Shown: piece after piece, positions 48,463 to 56,790 of the stretch
How the letters are laid out: each line of letters starts with the position of its first letter
Numbering within the stretch: position 1 is the first letter of the stretch
Assembly: GCA_035318745.1 (NCBI GenBank)
Contig: DATHEA010000041.1
Span: 1 to 64,000, forward strand
Source: VRUE01 sp035318745
GTDB lineage: Bacteria > Actinomycetota > Thermoleophilia > Solirubrobacterales > 70-9
Direction of reading: 5' to 3'
Length of the DNA: 64,000 nucleotides
Made by a program: the position numbers and the translations under genes
The notes under the pieces: model-generated
What the model was told of the DNA's origin: nothing
Databases searched by the model: none
The model's input: only the letters and a program-made list of their open reading frames with translations

Positions 48463-48471
48463 CGGTGAGCC

Positions 48472-49404
48472 TCAGGCGACGGCGCGCAGCCGGCTCTTGG
48501 CCTGCTGGGCGATCACGGCGGCCCATTCGGAATCGTCGATCCGCACAGGCGCGGTCGTCGCGAGGAAATCGGCGAGCGTGGTGGCGAGTCCCTCTGGGTC
48601 TTCGAGATGGGGGAAATGGGCCGCACGCGGCAGTGTCTCGAAGCGGCAGTGCGGGATCGCCTCGTGGGCGGCGCGTCCGTGCGCGATCGGGATCGTCCGG
48701 TCGCGCTCGCCCCAGACGATCAGGGTCGCCATATCGCCGAGCAGGTAGAGCCGGTCGGTGGCACTGACGTGCTGGCCGTGGACGTCGATGACCGAGCGCA
48801 GGGTCTGCAGGAACGCTCGCCGCGAGCCCGGCTCCTGCAGCGGCCGCAATGCCCGCGCGACCGCCTCGAGGTAGACGCCCCTTGCATTGCCGCGGGTGCG
48901 CAGCCGCCCCCCGGCGGCGTCGATCGCATCGACCAGTCGCCGCTGCGCGGCGACGCGGAGCAGCGGCGAGACGCCGGGCAACGCCGCCCCGCGCAGTAGG
49001 GGACTCACCTCGCGCCCGAGCCCTCCGCTGGAGATCAGCACCAGCCGCTCGGTGCGTTGCGGGAATTGGTAGAAGAACTGCATCGCGACGCCGCCGCCGA
49101 GCGAGTGACCGACGATCGTCGCCCGCTCCACCCCGATCGTCGTCAGCAGGTCGCGGATGCCGGCAGCGTGGGCGCCGAGCGAGTAGTCCCCTCGCGGCGT
49201 CGCCGAATCGCCGTGGCCGATCAGATCCGGCGCGACCACGCGGTAGGAGCCGGCGAGCCTCTCGGCGACCGCCTGCCAGTGGCGCGAGGAGTTGACCATG
49301 CCGTGGATCAGGACCACGGTCGGCCCGCTGCCGGCGACACGGTAGACCGCGCGGTGACCGTGCAGGTCGACCTCGTGGGCCTCGAAGCTGGTCGCCGCGT
49401 CCAC
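48472..49404 (-). CDS. alpha/beta hydrolase
   Basis: A 310-residue single-domain alpha/beta hydrolase with VVLIHGMVNSS (oxyanion), PDLIGHGDS, nucleophile VGHSLGGG, acid in VWGERDRTIP and His in AAHFPHLEDP. The cap region is Arg/Ala rich. GTG start 49404 with TAAGGT 6 nt upstream and no SD. Upstream gene of the pair with NUDIX. Divergent from the TauE/SafE transporter gene. Substrate unknown. Confidence 0.87.
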   Translation of the reverse strand: MDAATSFEAHEVDLHGHRAVYRVAGSGPTVVLIHGMVNSSRHWQAVAERLAGSYRVVAPDLIGHGDSATPRGDYSLGAHAAGIRDLLTTIGVERATIVGHSLGGGVAMQFFYQFPQRTERLVLISSGGLGREVSPLLRGAALPGVSPLLRVAAQRRLVDAIDAAGGRLRTRGNARGVYLEAVARALRPLQEPGSRRAFLQTLRSVIDVHGQHVSATDRLYLLGDMATLIVWGERDRTIPIAHGRAAHEAIPHCRFETLPRAAHFPHLEDPEGLATTLADFLATTAPVRIDDSEWAAVIAQQAKSRLRAVA

Positions 49405-49410
49405 GCGGAG

Positions 49411-49416
49411 ACCTTA
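49411..49416 (-). promoter_or_regulatory. -10 box, leaderless hydrolase/NUDIX unit
   Basis: TAAGGT on the minus strand, 6 nt before GTG 49404, with no SD present. Confidence 0.4.
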
Positions 49417-49480
49417 GCGCCGCGCGGGGTCCTTCTTCGTAGAGTCCGGCGATCGTGAGCGCAAACCGCATCGAGCCGCG

Positions 49481-50236
49481 ATGAGCGGGGGTGAGATCCT
49501 CGCCATCGCTCTTGCCGGGCTGGCCGCCGGAGCGGTCAACGCTGCGGTCGGCAGCGGGACCCTGATCACCTTTCCGGTGCTCCTGGCATTCGGCTACGCG
49601 CCGGTGACCGCGAACGTCTCCAACACGATCGGACTCGTGCCCGGTGCGCTCTCGGGGGCCTGGGGCTACCGTCGCGAGCTCGCGGGCCAGCGCTCGCGCG
49701 CGATCCGCTTCGGCATCGCCTCGGTGCTCGGCGGGACGACCGGGGCCGTGCTCCTCCTGACCCTGCCCTCTGCGGCCTTCAAGGCCATCGTTCCGGCCTT
49801 CATCGCGATTGCGCTCGTCCTCGTGATCCTGCAACCACGAATAAATCGCCTGCTCGCTTCGGGCGCGGTCGGCTCATGGCACGAGCGTGGAATCCTCCCC
49901 CCGCTCGCCGTCTACGCGACCGGGATCTATGGCGGCTACTTCGGCGCCGCGCAGGGAATCATGCTGCTCGCGATCCTCGGCGCCGCCCTGCCGCAGAGCC
50001 TGCAGCGGACCAACGGCCTCAAGAATGTCCTCGCCGGTCTGGTCAACGGCGTTGCCGGCTTGCTCTTCGTCTTCGCCGCGCACGTCGCCTGGGCGCCCGT
50101 CGCGATCATCGCCGTCTCCTCGGTCGCCGGCGGTCAACTCGGCGCCCACTACGGCCGCCGCCTCTCACCCAACGCGCTGCGAGGCCTGATCGTCCTCGTC
50201 GGGACCACCGCGATCGTCCGCCTGGTCGCGGGATGA
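49481..50236 (+). CDS. TauE/SafE-family sulfite / anion exporter
   Basis: A 251-residue membrane protein with about eight helices in two halves, each opening with a small-residue-rich segment (AGLAAGAVNAAVGSGTLITFPVLL; GIYGGYFGAAQGIMLL). This is the TauE/SafE (DUF81) signature. Exports sulfite, sulfoacetate or related organic anions. ATG start. Divergent from the hydrolase gene; followed after 104 bp by the binding-protein gene with its own ribosome site, so not necessarily co-functional. Confidence 0.85.
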   Translation: MSGGEILAIALAGLAAGAVNAAVGSGTLITFPVLLAFGYAPVTANVSNTIGLVPGALSGAWGYRRELAGQRSRAIRFGIASVLGGTTGAVLLLTLPSAAFKAIVPAFIAIALVLVILQPRINRLLASGAVGSWHERGILPPLAVYATGIYGGYFGAAQGIMLLAILGAALPQSLQRTNGLKNVLAGLVNGVAGLLFVFAAHVAWAPVAIIAVSSVAGGQLGAHYGRRLSPNALRGLIVLVGTTAIVRLVAG

Positions 50237-50340
50237 GCGGCGCGCCCGGCCTCGCTGCGTCCGACCGCCGTGCGTGAGAGGGTCGGCGGGACCGACTCGA
50301 CAAACGAACTCGCGCCCGCTCTCGAAAGGAACCCCCAGTC

Positions 50341-51513
50341 GTGAAACACCGGATCCGCCTTGCCGCAGCATTCGCCCTCGCCGGCCTTGCCTTCCTCGCC
50401 GCCGGCTGCGGCGGCTCCAGCTCCGACGGCGGCGGTTCCGACAACTTCCGGGTGGGACTCGAGGCGCCGCTCTCCGGCGAACAGTCGGTCCTCGGCAAGG
50501 GCATGCTGATGGGCGCGGAACTGGCTGCGACGCAGCTCAACGCGGCGAACGGGATCCTCGGCAAGCAGGTCGAAGTCGTCCCGATCGACGACGCGGCGGA
50601 TCCGGCAACCGGTGTGAAGGCGGCGAAATCCGCCATCGCCGCGGGCCTCGACGGCATCGTCGGCCCTTACAACTCCGGCGTCGGCGTCGAGACCCTGCCG
50701 CTCTACCTCAAGGCCGGCCTGGTGCCGATCAGGTTGACCTCCGATCAGTCGACCAACGGCCTCGGCTTCACCCTGCAGCCGATGACCTACCAGATCGCAC
50801 CGGTCGCCTCGCAGGCACTGACCGGTTGGCTCCACGCCGGCTCCGTGGCGATCGCTTACGACCCGACGCAGAACTACACCGTCTCGGTCTCGAAAGCGCT
50901 GAAATCGTCGCTGGAAAAGGCCGGCGTCACGGTGACCGCTTACGAGAAGGTCCAGCCCGGCAAGAAGTCCTACACCGACGTGGTCGACAAGCTCGCGGCG
51001 AGCGAACCCGACGCCATCTACGCCGCCGTCTACTTCCCGGAGGGCGGGCTGATCGCCAAGGAGATGCAGCAGGGCAAGGTGAAGGCCCAGTGCGTCGCCG
51101 ACTACGCCTCATATGACACCGGCTTCGTCGAAACCGCCGGCGTCGCGGCCGCACAGGCATGCCCGGTGGTCGGCGTGCCGGCACCGCAGGACTTCAGCGG
51201 CGCGGCCGCCAAGGTCGATGAGTACAGCGAAGAATTCGGCCAGGATCCGGGCACCTGGAGCCCCTACACCTACGACTCGCTCAACTTCCTCGCCTACGGT
51301 GCGAAGAAGGCCGACGGCACCGCCTCAGGCAAGCTCACCAAAGCCCTCGACGCCGTCAAAGACTGGAAGGGCTGGACCGGCTCGGTGACGATCGACCCGA
51401 GCAACGGCAACCGCCAGCCGGCCACCGTGGTGATCGTCGACACCGACAAGAACGGGCAGCTCCACGTCGACGGGGACTGGGCCAAAGCTGTCGGCGCTCC
51501 GTATTCGGAATAG
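50341..51513 (+). CDS. branched-chain amino-acid-type ABC substrate-binding lipoprotein
   Basis: A 390-residue lipoprotein. Signal sequence with lipobox LAAGC (Cys at about 22), Gly/Ser linker, then the periplasmic-binding type I fold: VGLEAPLSGEQSVLGKGMLMGAELA, GIVGPYNSGVGVETLPLY, and a C-terminal lobe with DSLNFLAYGAKKA. Similar to LivJ-type proteins. GTG start with GAAAGGAAC upstream. No permease or ATPase genes follow in the window, so it is an orphan receptor or uses a transporter encoded elsewhere. A terminator-like hairpin lies 33 bp after the stop. Confidence 0.87.
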   Translation: MKHRIRLAAAFALAGLAFLAAGCGGSSSDGGGSDNFRVGLEAPLSGEQSVLGKGMLMGAELAATQLNAANGILGKQVEVVPIDDAADPATGVKAAKSAIAAGLDGIVGPYNSGVGVETLPLYLKAGLVPIRLTSDQSTNGLGFTLQPMTYQIAPVASQALTGWLHAGSVAIAYDPTQNYTVSVSKALKSSLEKAGVTVTAYEKVQPGKKSYTDVVDKLAASEPDAIYAAVYFPEGGLIAKEMQQGKVKAQCVADYASYDTGFVETAGVAAAQACPVVGVPAPQDFSGAAAKVDEYSEEFGQDPGTWSPYTYDSLNFLAYGAKKADGTASGKLTKALDAVKDWKGWTGSVTIDPSNGNRQPATVVIVDTDKNGQLHVDGDWAKAVGAPYSE

Positions 51514-51545
51514 GGCTCTCGCATAGCCGCGACCTCAGGTCATAC

Positions 51546-51573
51546 GACCTCGGCGGCCTAAGGCGCCGAGGTC
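51546..51573 (+). terminator. terminator hairpin after binding-protein gene
   Basis: Perfect 10-bp stem GACCTCGGCG / CGCCGAGGTC with an 8-nt loop, 33 bp after the stop. Lacks a T-tract, which is usual for GC-rich actinobacteria. Could also serve the converging tRNA-Pro. Confidence 0.65.
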
Positions 51574-51691
51574 CACTGCCGGAGCCGTGCGCGACGAAAG
51601 GCAACCTGGAGGCGAGCTTGCGCTCGCTGCCCGAGGTGCGCACCGTGTAGAGGGCGCTGTTGTCCCAGACGGCCGGAAGCCAGTGTCTATA

Positions 51692-51765
51692 TCGGGGAGA
51701 CAGGATTTGAACCTGCGACCGCTCGGCCCCCAGCCGAGTGCGCTACCAGACTGCGCCACTCCCCG
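51692..51765 (-). tRNA. tRNA-Pro (GGG)
   Basis: 74-nt cloverleaf on the minus strand: acceptor CGGGGAG/CTCCCCG, anticodon stem CTCGG/CCGAG with loop CTGGGGG giving anticodon GGG, T-loop TTCAAAT, discriminator A, no encoded CCA. Confidence 0.92.
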
Positions 51766-51841
51766 TGGCTATTCCGCATTCTGACGGATTCCGGCAAACT
51801 GTCGAGGCGACGCGGGTCAAGGTGGAGGCGACCTGCAGCGC

Positions 51842-51912
51842 GCGGCGGTAGCTCAACGGTAGAGCCTCAGCCTTCCAAGCTGATGACGCGAGTTCGATTC
51901 TCGTCCGCCGCT
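51842..51912 (+). tRNA. tRNA-Gly (TCC)
   Basis: 71-nt cloverleaf: acceptor GCGGCGG/CCGCCGC, anticodon stem TCAGC/GCTGA with loop CTTCCAA giving anticodon TCC, T-loop TTCGATT, discriminator T, no encoded CCA. Directly upstream of the propeller lipoprotein gene. Confidence 0.92.
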
Positions 51913-51972
51913 TCCCGTTCCGTCGTGGAGCGCTACAGATCGGCATCGCGCTTGCCGATACCGCCACGGTCA

Positions 51973-53196
51973 ATGGGAACTGGATCTGCGCACCGTCTCG
52001 TCCTCGGCATCCTCGTCGTCGCGCTCGGCGTCGGCGGCCTGATGGGCTGCGGCGGGGGCTCTGACGGCGAATCGGCCGGCGGCGATGACAGCGCCGCCCC
52101 TCTGATCGACTGGCCGCTCTTCGGACGGGTTCCCGAGCGCACTCACTACCTGCCCGACGAAGGGCGGGACCTCGACCCGCCGCTGCGCGAAGCGTGGCAG
52201 ATAAACACCCACGCGCTGATCGAGTTCCCTCCGGCGCTCGCCGGGGGCGTCGCCTATGTCGCCAACAAGTACGGCGATGTGCGGGCGGTCCGGTTGCGCG
52301 ACCACAAGGTGCTCTGGGAACGCGTCACCGACCATCGCCTCTCCGGTCCGCCGATCTTCGTCACCGCGCCCGTCTACCACCAGGGCCACGTCTTCCTCGC
52401 CTTCCTAGACGGCAACCTGGTGGCGGTCGACGCAGCCACCGGTAAGACCGCCTGGAAGCGCAACCTGCACGCCCACCTCGAATCCTCACCGCTGGCAGTC
52501 GGCGGCGACCTCTTTCTCGGCGACGACAAGACGAACCTCGTCTCGCTGCGCGCCTCCGACGGCAAGATCCGCTGGCAGTTCAACTCGCCCGGCGCGATCA
52601 AAGCGAGCCCGAGCTACCACGACGGCCGGGTCTACGTCGCCGATTACCAGTCGGCGATGTTCTGCGCGGATGCGGACAGCGGCAAGCTTCTCTGGCGGAC
52701 CAACACGAGCAAGGTGCCGCCGTTCGGCGAGGGCGGCTTTTACTCCTCGCCCGCAGTCGCGTTCGGCCGCGTCTATGCCGCCCGCGACGACGGCACGGTC
52801 TACGCCTTCGACGAAAAGACCGGCAAGGTCGAGTGGTTCTTCCCGACGCACAACTTTATCTACGGCTCGCCCGCCGTCGCCGACGTGCCCGGCACCCCGC
52901 CCAGCGTCTACATCGGCGGCTACGACGAGCATCTCTACGCGCTCGACGCGCGCACCGGCAAGCGCCGCTGGCGCTTCGACGTCGGCGGACCTGTCCCCGG
53001 CACCTCGACCGTAGTCGGCCACACGGTCTACACCTCGAGCTTCAAGACCCGGGCGACGATCGGGGTCGACACGCGCAGCGGCAAGAAGACCTTCTTCCTG
53101 CGTCAGGCCGGCTACACGCCGGTCGTCTCCGACGGCCGCCACCTCTTCGCGGTCGGCTACTACGAGCTGATCGGGCTGGAACCGACGCGGCACTGA
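51973..53196 (+). CDS. PQQ-like beta-propeller lipoprotein
   Basis: A 407-residue exported protein with a lipoprotein signal (hydrophobic 9-27, then GLMGCGGG) and at least seven repeats of the quinoprotein-type propeller: VVAVDAATGKTAWKR-like strands such as LVSLRASDGKIRWQF, CADADSGKLLWRT, YAFDEKTGKVEWFF and YALDARTGKRRWRF. PQQ-like (PF13360) propellers of this kind act as scaffolds, like BamB, or as outer-surface binding proteins; no dehydrogenase active site is evident. ATG 51973 is chosen because the lipoprotein signal begins there; a GTG at 51925 is possible but lies only 12 bp after tRNA-Gly. Confidence 0.83.
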   Translation: MGTGSAHRLVLGILVVALGVGGLMGCGGGSDGESAGGDDSAAPLIDWPLFGRVPERTHYLPDEGRDLDPPLREAWQINTHALIEFPPALAGGVAYVANKYGDVRAVRLRDHKVLWERVTDHRLSGPPIFVTAPVYHQGHVFLAFLDGNLVAVDAATGKTAWKRNLHAHLESSPLAVGGDLFLGDDKTNLVSLRASDGKIRWQFNSPGAIKASPSYHDGRVYVADYQSAMFCADADSGKLLWRTNTSKVPPFGEGGFYSSPAVAFGRVYAARDDGTVYAFDEKTGKVEWFFPTHNFIYGSPAVADVPGTPPSVYIGGYDEHLYALDARTGKRRWRFDVGGPVPGTSTVVGHTVYTSSFKTRATIGVDTRSGKKTFFLRQAGYTPVVSDGRHLFAVGYYELIGLEPTRH

Positions 53197-53231
53197 GCCG
53201 ACCCTGCCGGCCCCTCTCACGTTCCCCCGCA

Positions 53232-53237
53232 TACGCT
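53232..53237 (+). promoter_or_regulatory. -10-like box, leaderless hydrolase gene
   Basis: TACGCT, 6 nt before ATG 53244, with no SD. Weak match. Confidence 0.35.
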
Positions 53238-53243
53238 CGTTGT

Positions 53244-54107
53244 ATGGACATGGAGAGGCAAGACGTGACATTTCAGGTCGGCGGCGATGCCTGCGCCGCC
53301 TGGCTCTATCCCGTGGCGAGCGGCGCGGCCGTCGCGCCGCTGATCGTCATGGCCCACGGCCTGTCGGGAACCCGGCGGGATCGGCTCGGGCCTTTCGCCG
53401 AGCGCTTTGCGGAGGCGGGCATCGCCGCCCTCCTCTTCGACCACCGCGGATTCGGCGACAGCGGCGGCGAGCCGGATCTCTTTCTCCCCGCCCGTCAGCT
53501 CGAGGACTGGCGCGCCGCGATCGCCTACGCCCGCTCGCTGTCTGGTGTCGATCCCGATCGCGTCGCCACTTTTGGCTCCTCGATAGGCGGCGGCAACGCG
53601 CTCGCCGCTGCCGCGGACGATCCGCTTATCGCCGCGGCGATAAGCCAGGTCCCCTTCCTCGACATGTGGCGACAGGCCAATCGCTCCTCGCCCCTGGTCA
53701 CCGCGCAGGCGGTACTTGCAGCGGCCATGGGGCGTCACCTGCCGGCAGTCGGACAGCCGGACGAGGCGGCGTTCATCAACGCACCCGGCGGTGAGGAGGG
53801 CTGGCGCCACGTCGTCGCAACCGGCGAGGATTCGCGCTGGCGCAACCGGGTCTCCGCCCGCTGGCTACTCGGTCGTCCCTATCGCCCGGTCAGCCATGCG
53901 GCAAAGCTCCACTGCCCGTGGCTTGCCTGCGTCGGCGAGGCCGACCGGGTCGCCAGGCCGGGGCCGGCGATCGCCGCCGCGCGCCGGGCGCCGCACGGCG
54001 AGCTGTGCACCTACCCTGGCGTCGACCACTTCGACATCTACGACGGCGCCGAGCACGAGGCCGTCGTAGGCGACGAGGTCGCGTTCCTGCGCCGGCATCT
54101 CCTTTAG
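53244..54107 (+). CDS. alpha/beta hydrolase (dienelactone / acetyl-xylan-type)
   Basis: A 287-residue hydrolase: PLIVMAHGLSGTRRDRL (oxyanion), FDHRGFGDSGG, nucleophile GSSIGGGN, acid in CVGEADRVARPG and His in GVDHFDIYDG. Shape matches bacterial dienelactone-hydrolase-like or peptidase-S15-like cytosolic esterases. ATG 53244 (MDMERQDV) is chosen, with a second ATG two codons later. It converges with the carboxyltransferase gene across a strong inverted repeat. Substrate unknown. Confidence 0.82.
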   Translation: MDMERQDVTFQVGGDACAAWLYPVASGAAVAPLIVMAHGLSGTRRDRLGPFAERFAEAGIAALLFDHRGFGDSGGEPDLFLPARQLEDWRAAIAYARSLSGVDPDRVATFGSSIGGGNALAAAADDPLIAAAISQVPFLDMWRQANRSSPLVTAQAVLAAAMGRHLPAVGQPDEAAFINAPGGEEGWRHVVATGEDSRWRNRVSARWLLGRPYRPVSHAAKLHCPWLACVGEADRVARPGPAIAAARRAPHGELCTYPGVDHFDIYDGAEHEAVVGDEVAFLRRHLL

Positions 54108-54120
54108 GCACCCGTTCGTT

Positions 54121-54156
54121 GAAGCATTTTCCCCCCTATGGCGGGGACAATGCTTC
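54121..54156. terminator. bidirectional terminator
   Basis: 14-nt arms (54121-54134 and 54143-54156) with one mismatch, between converging hydrolase and carboxyltransferase genes. The left arm reads as a T-rich tract for the minus-strand transcript (GAAGCATTTTCCCC). Confidence 0.7.
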
Positions 54157-55736
54157 TACCAAGTGTCGACTAAGCGGCTGCCGCGCTCGGGATCTGGCCT
54201 GGCTGCCGCCGCGGACAGGGTCGAGGCGATCAGGGAGCGCGTCTGCGCAGGGTCGACGACGTCGTCGAGCTCGAAGAGGGTTGCCGCGTTGATCGCCCTG
54301 GCGTTGCTCTCGGCGGCAGCGGTCAGGTCGCGGACGCGTTGCTCGCGCTCACCCTCGTCCTCGATCGCCTCCAGCTCCTTGCGCAGCGCCAGCCGCACCG
54401 CGCCCTCGAGTCCCATCGGCCCGAGGTGGGCCGATGGCCAGGCGACCGTCAACAGCGGCTCGTGCAGGCTGCCGCCGGCCATCGCCTGCGCGCCGAGGCC
54501 GTAGCCACGGCGCAGGATCACGGCGATGAGGGGCACGCGCAGCGCCGCGCCGCCGATCAGCAGCCGCGACGCATGACGGACCAGTCCGGTCGCCTCCGCC
54601 TCGGGGCCGACCATGAAGCCCGGCGTGTCGATCAGCGAGACGACCGGCAGCGCGAAGGAGTCGCAGAGCTGCAGGAAGCGAGCCGCCTTGTCGGAGGCCT
54701 CGCTGGTGATCGCGCCGGCCATGTGACGGGTGTCGTTGGCGAGGAAGCCGAGCGGACGGCCCTCGATCCGCCCAAGCGCCGTCACCATCTCCGGCGCGAA
54801 GCGCTCGCGCAGGAAGGTCACCGAGCCGGTGTCTGCGAGCGTCTCGATCACCGGTCCGACCGGGTAGGCGCGGCGCTCGCGCTCCGGAACGATTTCGCGT
54901 AGAGGAGTCTGGTCGGGTTCGGCGCCAGGCGGAGTCGGGCCCTGGAAGTAGGCAAGCAGGCGCTTCGCAACTACGACGGCCGCCCCCTCGTCGGCGACCG
55001 CCAGATCGACGACCCCGTTGCGCTCGTGCATCTCGAGCGGCCCAACCTCGTCGGGGTCGACCTTGCCCAGCCCGCCGCCCTCGATCATCGCCGGGCCACC
55101 CATCCCGAGCGAGACGTTCGCCGTGGCGACGATCAGATCCGAGCAGCCGGCGAGCACCGCATTGCCGGCGAAGCAACGACCGGCGACGACGGCGATCCGC
55201 GGCACCAGACCCGACAGCCGCGCCCAGAGTGCGAAGGCGCGGGTGTCGAGGGCGGAGACGACGGGATAGTCGGTGTCGCCCGGTCGCCCGCCGCCACCCT
55301 CGGCGAAGAGCACGGCCGGCAGGCGCATCCGCTCGATCAGCTCGAAGAGGCGGTCCTTCTTGCGGTGGCCCAGCGTCCCTTGCGTGCCGGCGAGGACGGT
55401 GTAGTCGTAGGAGAGCACGGCACAGGCGCCGCGCTCGCCGAAAAGCTCACCGTTGATCCGCGCCGTACCGCCCACCAGCCCGTCGGCCGGCGTGCGCTCG
55501 ATCAGATCCTCGAGCTCACGACGGCCCCGCTGCGCCGCGATCGCGAAGCGGCCGTACTCGACCAAGGAGCCAGGGTCGACCAGGTCGTCGATGTTCTCTC
55601 GCGCAGTCCGCCCACCGGCCTCATGCCGCCGCCGCACAGCCTCCGGCCGCGCCTCGTCGCGGGTCAGCGCCTCCCGCCGCCGCAGCTCGGCGAGATCGTC
55701 CCGCTCCCCTCCTCCGCTTCGCTCCTCCTCCGGCAC
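54156..55736 (-). CDS. acyl-CoA carboxylase carboxyltransferase subunit
   Basis: A 526-residue biotin-dependent carboxyltransferase with two crotonase-like halves. N-half: ARENIDDLVDPGSLVEYG, then LAGTQGTLGHRKKDR, and the oxyanion segment of the first crotonase domain around RCFAGNAVLAGCSD. C-half: LANDTRHMAGAITSEASDKAARFL, VSLIDTPGFMVGPEAEATG and RRGYGLGAQAM. Transfers a carboxyl group from carboxybiotin to an acyl-CoA (acetyl-, propionyl- or methylcrotonyl-CoA type not resolvable). No biotin-carboxylase gene adjoins it. The frame is open through the tRNA-Trp region; GTG 55736 is the first plausible start below the tRNA. Confidence 0.85.
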   Translation of the reverse strand: MPEEERSGGGERDDLAELRRREALTRDEARPEAVRRRHEAGGRTARENIDDLVDPGSLVEYGRFAIAAQRGRRELEDLIERTPADGLVGGTARINGELFGERGACAVLSYDYTVLAGTQGTLGHRKKDRLFELIERMRLPAVLFAEGGGGRPGDTDYPVVSALDTRAFALWARLSGLVPRIAVVAGRCFAGNAVLAGCSDLIVATANVSLGMGGPAMIEGGGLGKVDPDEVGPLEMHERNGVVDLAVADEGAAVVVAKRLLAYFQGPTPPGAEPDQTPLREIVPERERRAYPVGPVIETLADTGSVTFLRERFAPEMVTALGRIEGRPLGFLANDTRHMAGAITSEASDKAARFLQLCDSFALPVVSLIDTPGFMVGPEAEATGLVRHASRLLIGGAALRVPLIAVILRRGYGLGAQAMAGGSLHEPLLTVAWPSAHLGPMGLEGAVRLALRKELEAIEDEGEREQRVRDLTAAAESNARAINAATLFELDDVVDPAQTRSLIASTLSAAAARPDPERGSRLVDTW

Positions 55737-55791
55737 GCAGCGGATGTTCCCAAAGCAGCCGCCACCCCGCGAACCGCAGCAGGCAATCGAG

Positions 55792-55865
55792 CGGGGCAGC
55801 CAGGACTCGAACCTGGAATCGCCGGTTTTGGAGACCGGTGCCTTAGCCAGTTGGGCCACTGCCCC
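55792..55865 (-). tRNA. tRNA-Trp (CCA)
   Basis: 74-nt cloverleaf on the minus strand: acceptor GGGGCAG/CTGCCCC, anticodon stem CCGGT/ACCGG with loop CTCCAAA giving anticodon CCA, T-loop TTCGAGT, discriminator G (usual for Trp). Lies 16 bp downstream of tRNA-Leu(TAG), so they are one transcript. Confidence 0.9.
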
Positions 55866-55881
55866 GAGGTCGCCGATTCTA

Positions 55882-55965
55882 TGCGGGCGGAGGGACTTGA
55901 ACCCCCACGGGCCGAAGCCCACCAGGACCTAAACCTGGCGCGTATACCAATTCCGCCACGCCCGC
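55882..55965 (-). tRNA. tRNA-Leu (TAG)
   Basis: 84-nt class II tRNA on the minus strand: acceptor GCGGGCG/CGCCCGC, anticodon stem CCAGG/CCTGG with loop TTTAGGT giving anticodon TAG, long variable arm (TGGGCTTCGGCCCG), discriminator A. Unlike the CAG and CAA leucine tRNAs in this window it is not followed by an endonuclease-like gene; tRNA-Trp follows instead. Confidence 0.92.
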
Positions 55966-56100
55966 GCGAACGTCTTTCTCGGTGCTTAACCCGCGGCCAA
56001 TGCCGCTGCGTCGCCCATAGATTCTATGATCGTCAGCGTGGCGGTAGGAGAGGTAACGCCGGGCTACGAGCTCTGGCACCCGAATCGGGAGAAGGCCGAT

Positions 56101-56571
56101 GTGATCACGACCAAGTTCGTGGTCGCATTTCTGATGCTCGCGACGGCCGTAGTCGCCGCCCTGGTGACGATCGGCGGCTTCTCACTGCTCAGCGGCGGCG
56201 GCGCCATGGGTGCCCTCTGCATGATCTTCGCTTTGCTCTACGCCTTCTTCTCCTACCTGGTCGGGCGTCGCTGGAGCCGCGGCATCCTCCCTGTCGCCGC
56301 CTCGCTCTCGACGATCCTGGCGATCTTCTGCGCGGTCGGCGCCAACAGCTGGTTCGCTCGCGACAAGGCCGGCTTCGAAGACGCGCTGATCCCGGTGTCG
56401 CTGATCGGCCTGCTGGTGATCATCCTGATGCTGCTCCAGATCATCCTGGTCGTCGTCTGCTTCTACGGCTTCAGTCAGGACTGGCATGTGGAGGAGGAGC
56501 GTCCAATCGGCTCCGGCGAGGACTACGGCGCCGGAGCCCGGCCGGAGCCCGACGCCCCGCAGCCCGCGTAG
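56101..56571 (+). CDS. four-helix membrane protein of unknown function
   Basis: A 156-residue protein with four hydrophobic helices (about 6-28, 38-58, 68-85 and 103-128), an Arg-rich loop, and an acidic, Gly/Pro-rich tail (EEERPIGSGEDYG) after the last helix. GTG 56101 is preferred because GGGAGAAGG precedes it and the first helix begins immediately. An in-frame ATG at 56026 would add 25 residues. No family recognised. Divergent from the tRNA-Leu/tRNA-Trp pair and upstream of tRNA-Leu(CAA). Confidence 0.65.
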   Translation: MITTKFVVAFLMLATAVVAALVTIGGFSLLSGGGAMGALCMIFALLYAFFSYLVGRRWSRGILPVAASLSTILAIFCAVGANSWFARDKAGFEDALIPVSLIGLLVIILMLLQIILVVVCFYGFSQDWHVEEERPIGSGEDYGAGARPEPDAPQPA

Positions 56572-56586
56572 TCAGTCCGCTTTTCG

Positions 56587-56617
56587 CAGTCTTTGTAAAA
56601 GGTCTGTGCCAAGACTG
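56587..56617 (+). terminator. weak hairpin upstream of tRNA-Leu (CAA)
   Basis: CAGTCTT and AAGACTG arms (56587-56593 and 56611-56617) around a 17-nt loop, just after the membrane-protein gene. Possible terminator; loop long, so uncertain. Confidence 0.3.
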
Positions 56618-56682
56618 AGGAAATCGGCTGCGGTGCCTTGAATTCGGGCCTTTGCGACCGACCGAGGTCTTAGCGTCGGGCC

Positions 56683-56688
56683 TACAAT
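56683..56688 (+). promoter_or_regulatory. -10 box of tRNA-Leu (CAA)
   Basis: TACAAT, 10 nt before the tRNA 5' end, the same spacing as for tRNA-Leu(CAG) and tRNA-Glu. It probably also transcribes the following endonuclease-like gene. Confidence 0.6.
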
Positions 56689-56698
56689 GATCGAGTCG

Positions 56699-56782
56699 GC
56701 GGCGGTGTCCAAATTGGCAAAGGAGGCGGTCTCAAAAGCCGCTGCCCGCAAGGGCTTGTGGGTTCGAGTCCCACCCGCCGCA
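56699..56782 (+). tRNA. tRNA-Leu (CAA)
   Basis: 84-nt class II tRNA: acceptor GCGGCGG/CCGCCGC, anticodon stem GCGGT/GCCGC with loop CTCAAAA giving anticodon CAA, variable arm with CCCGCAAGGG, T-stem GTGGG/CCCAC, discriminator A, no encoded CCA. The next gene begins 8 bp downstream. Confidence 0.92.
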
Positions 56783-56790
56783 TCTCAGCT

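Noticed and set aside
55026..56618. Long + strand frame spanning tRNA-Trp, tRNA-Leu and the small membrane-protein gene
   Set aside because: It runs through two tRNA genes and antisense to the carboxyltransferase; no domain.
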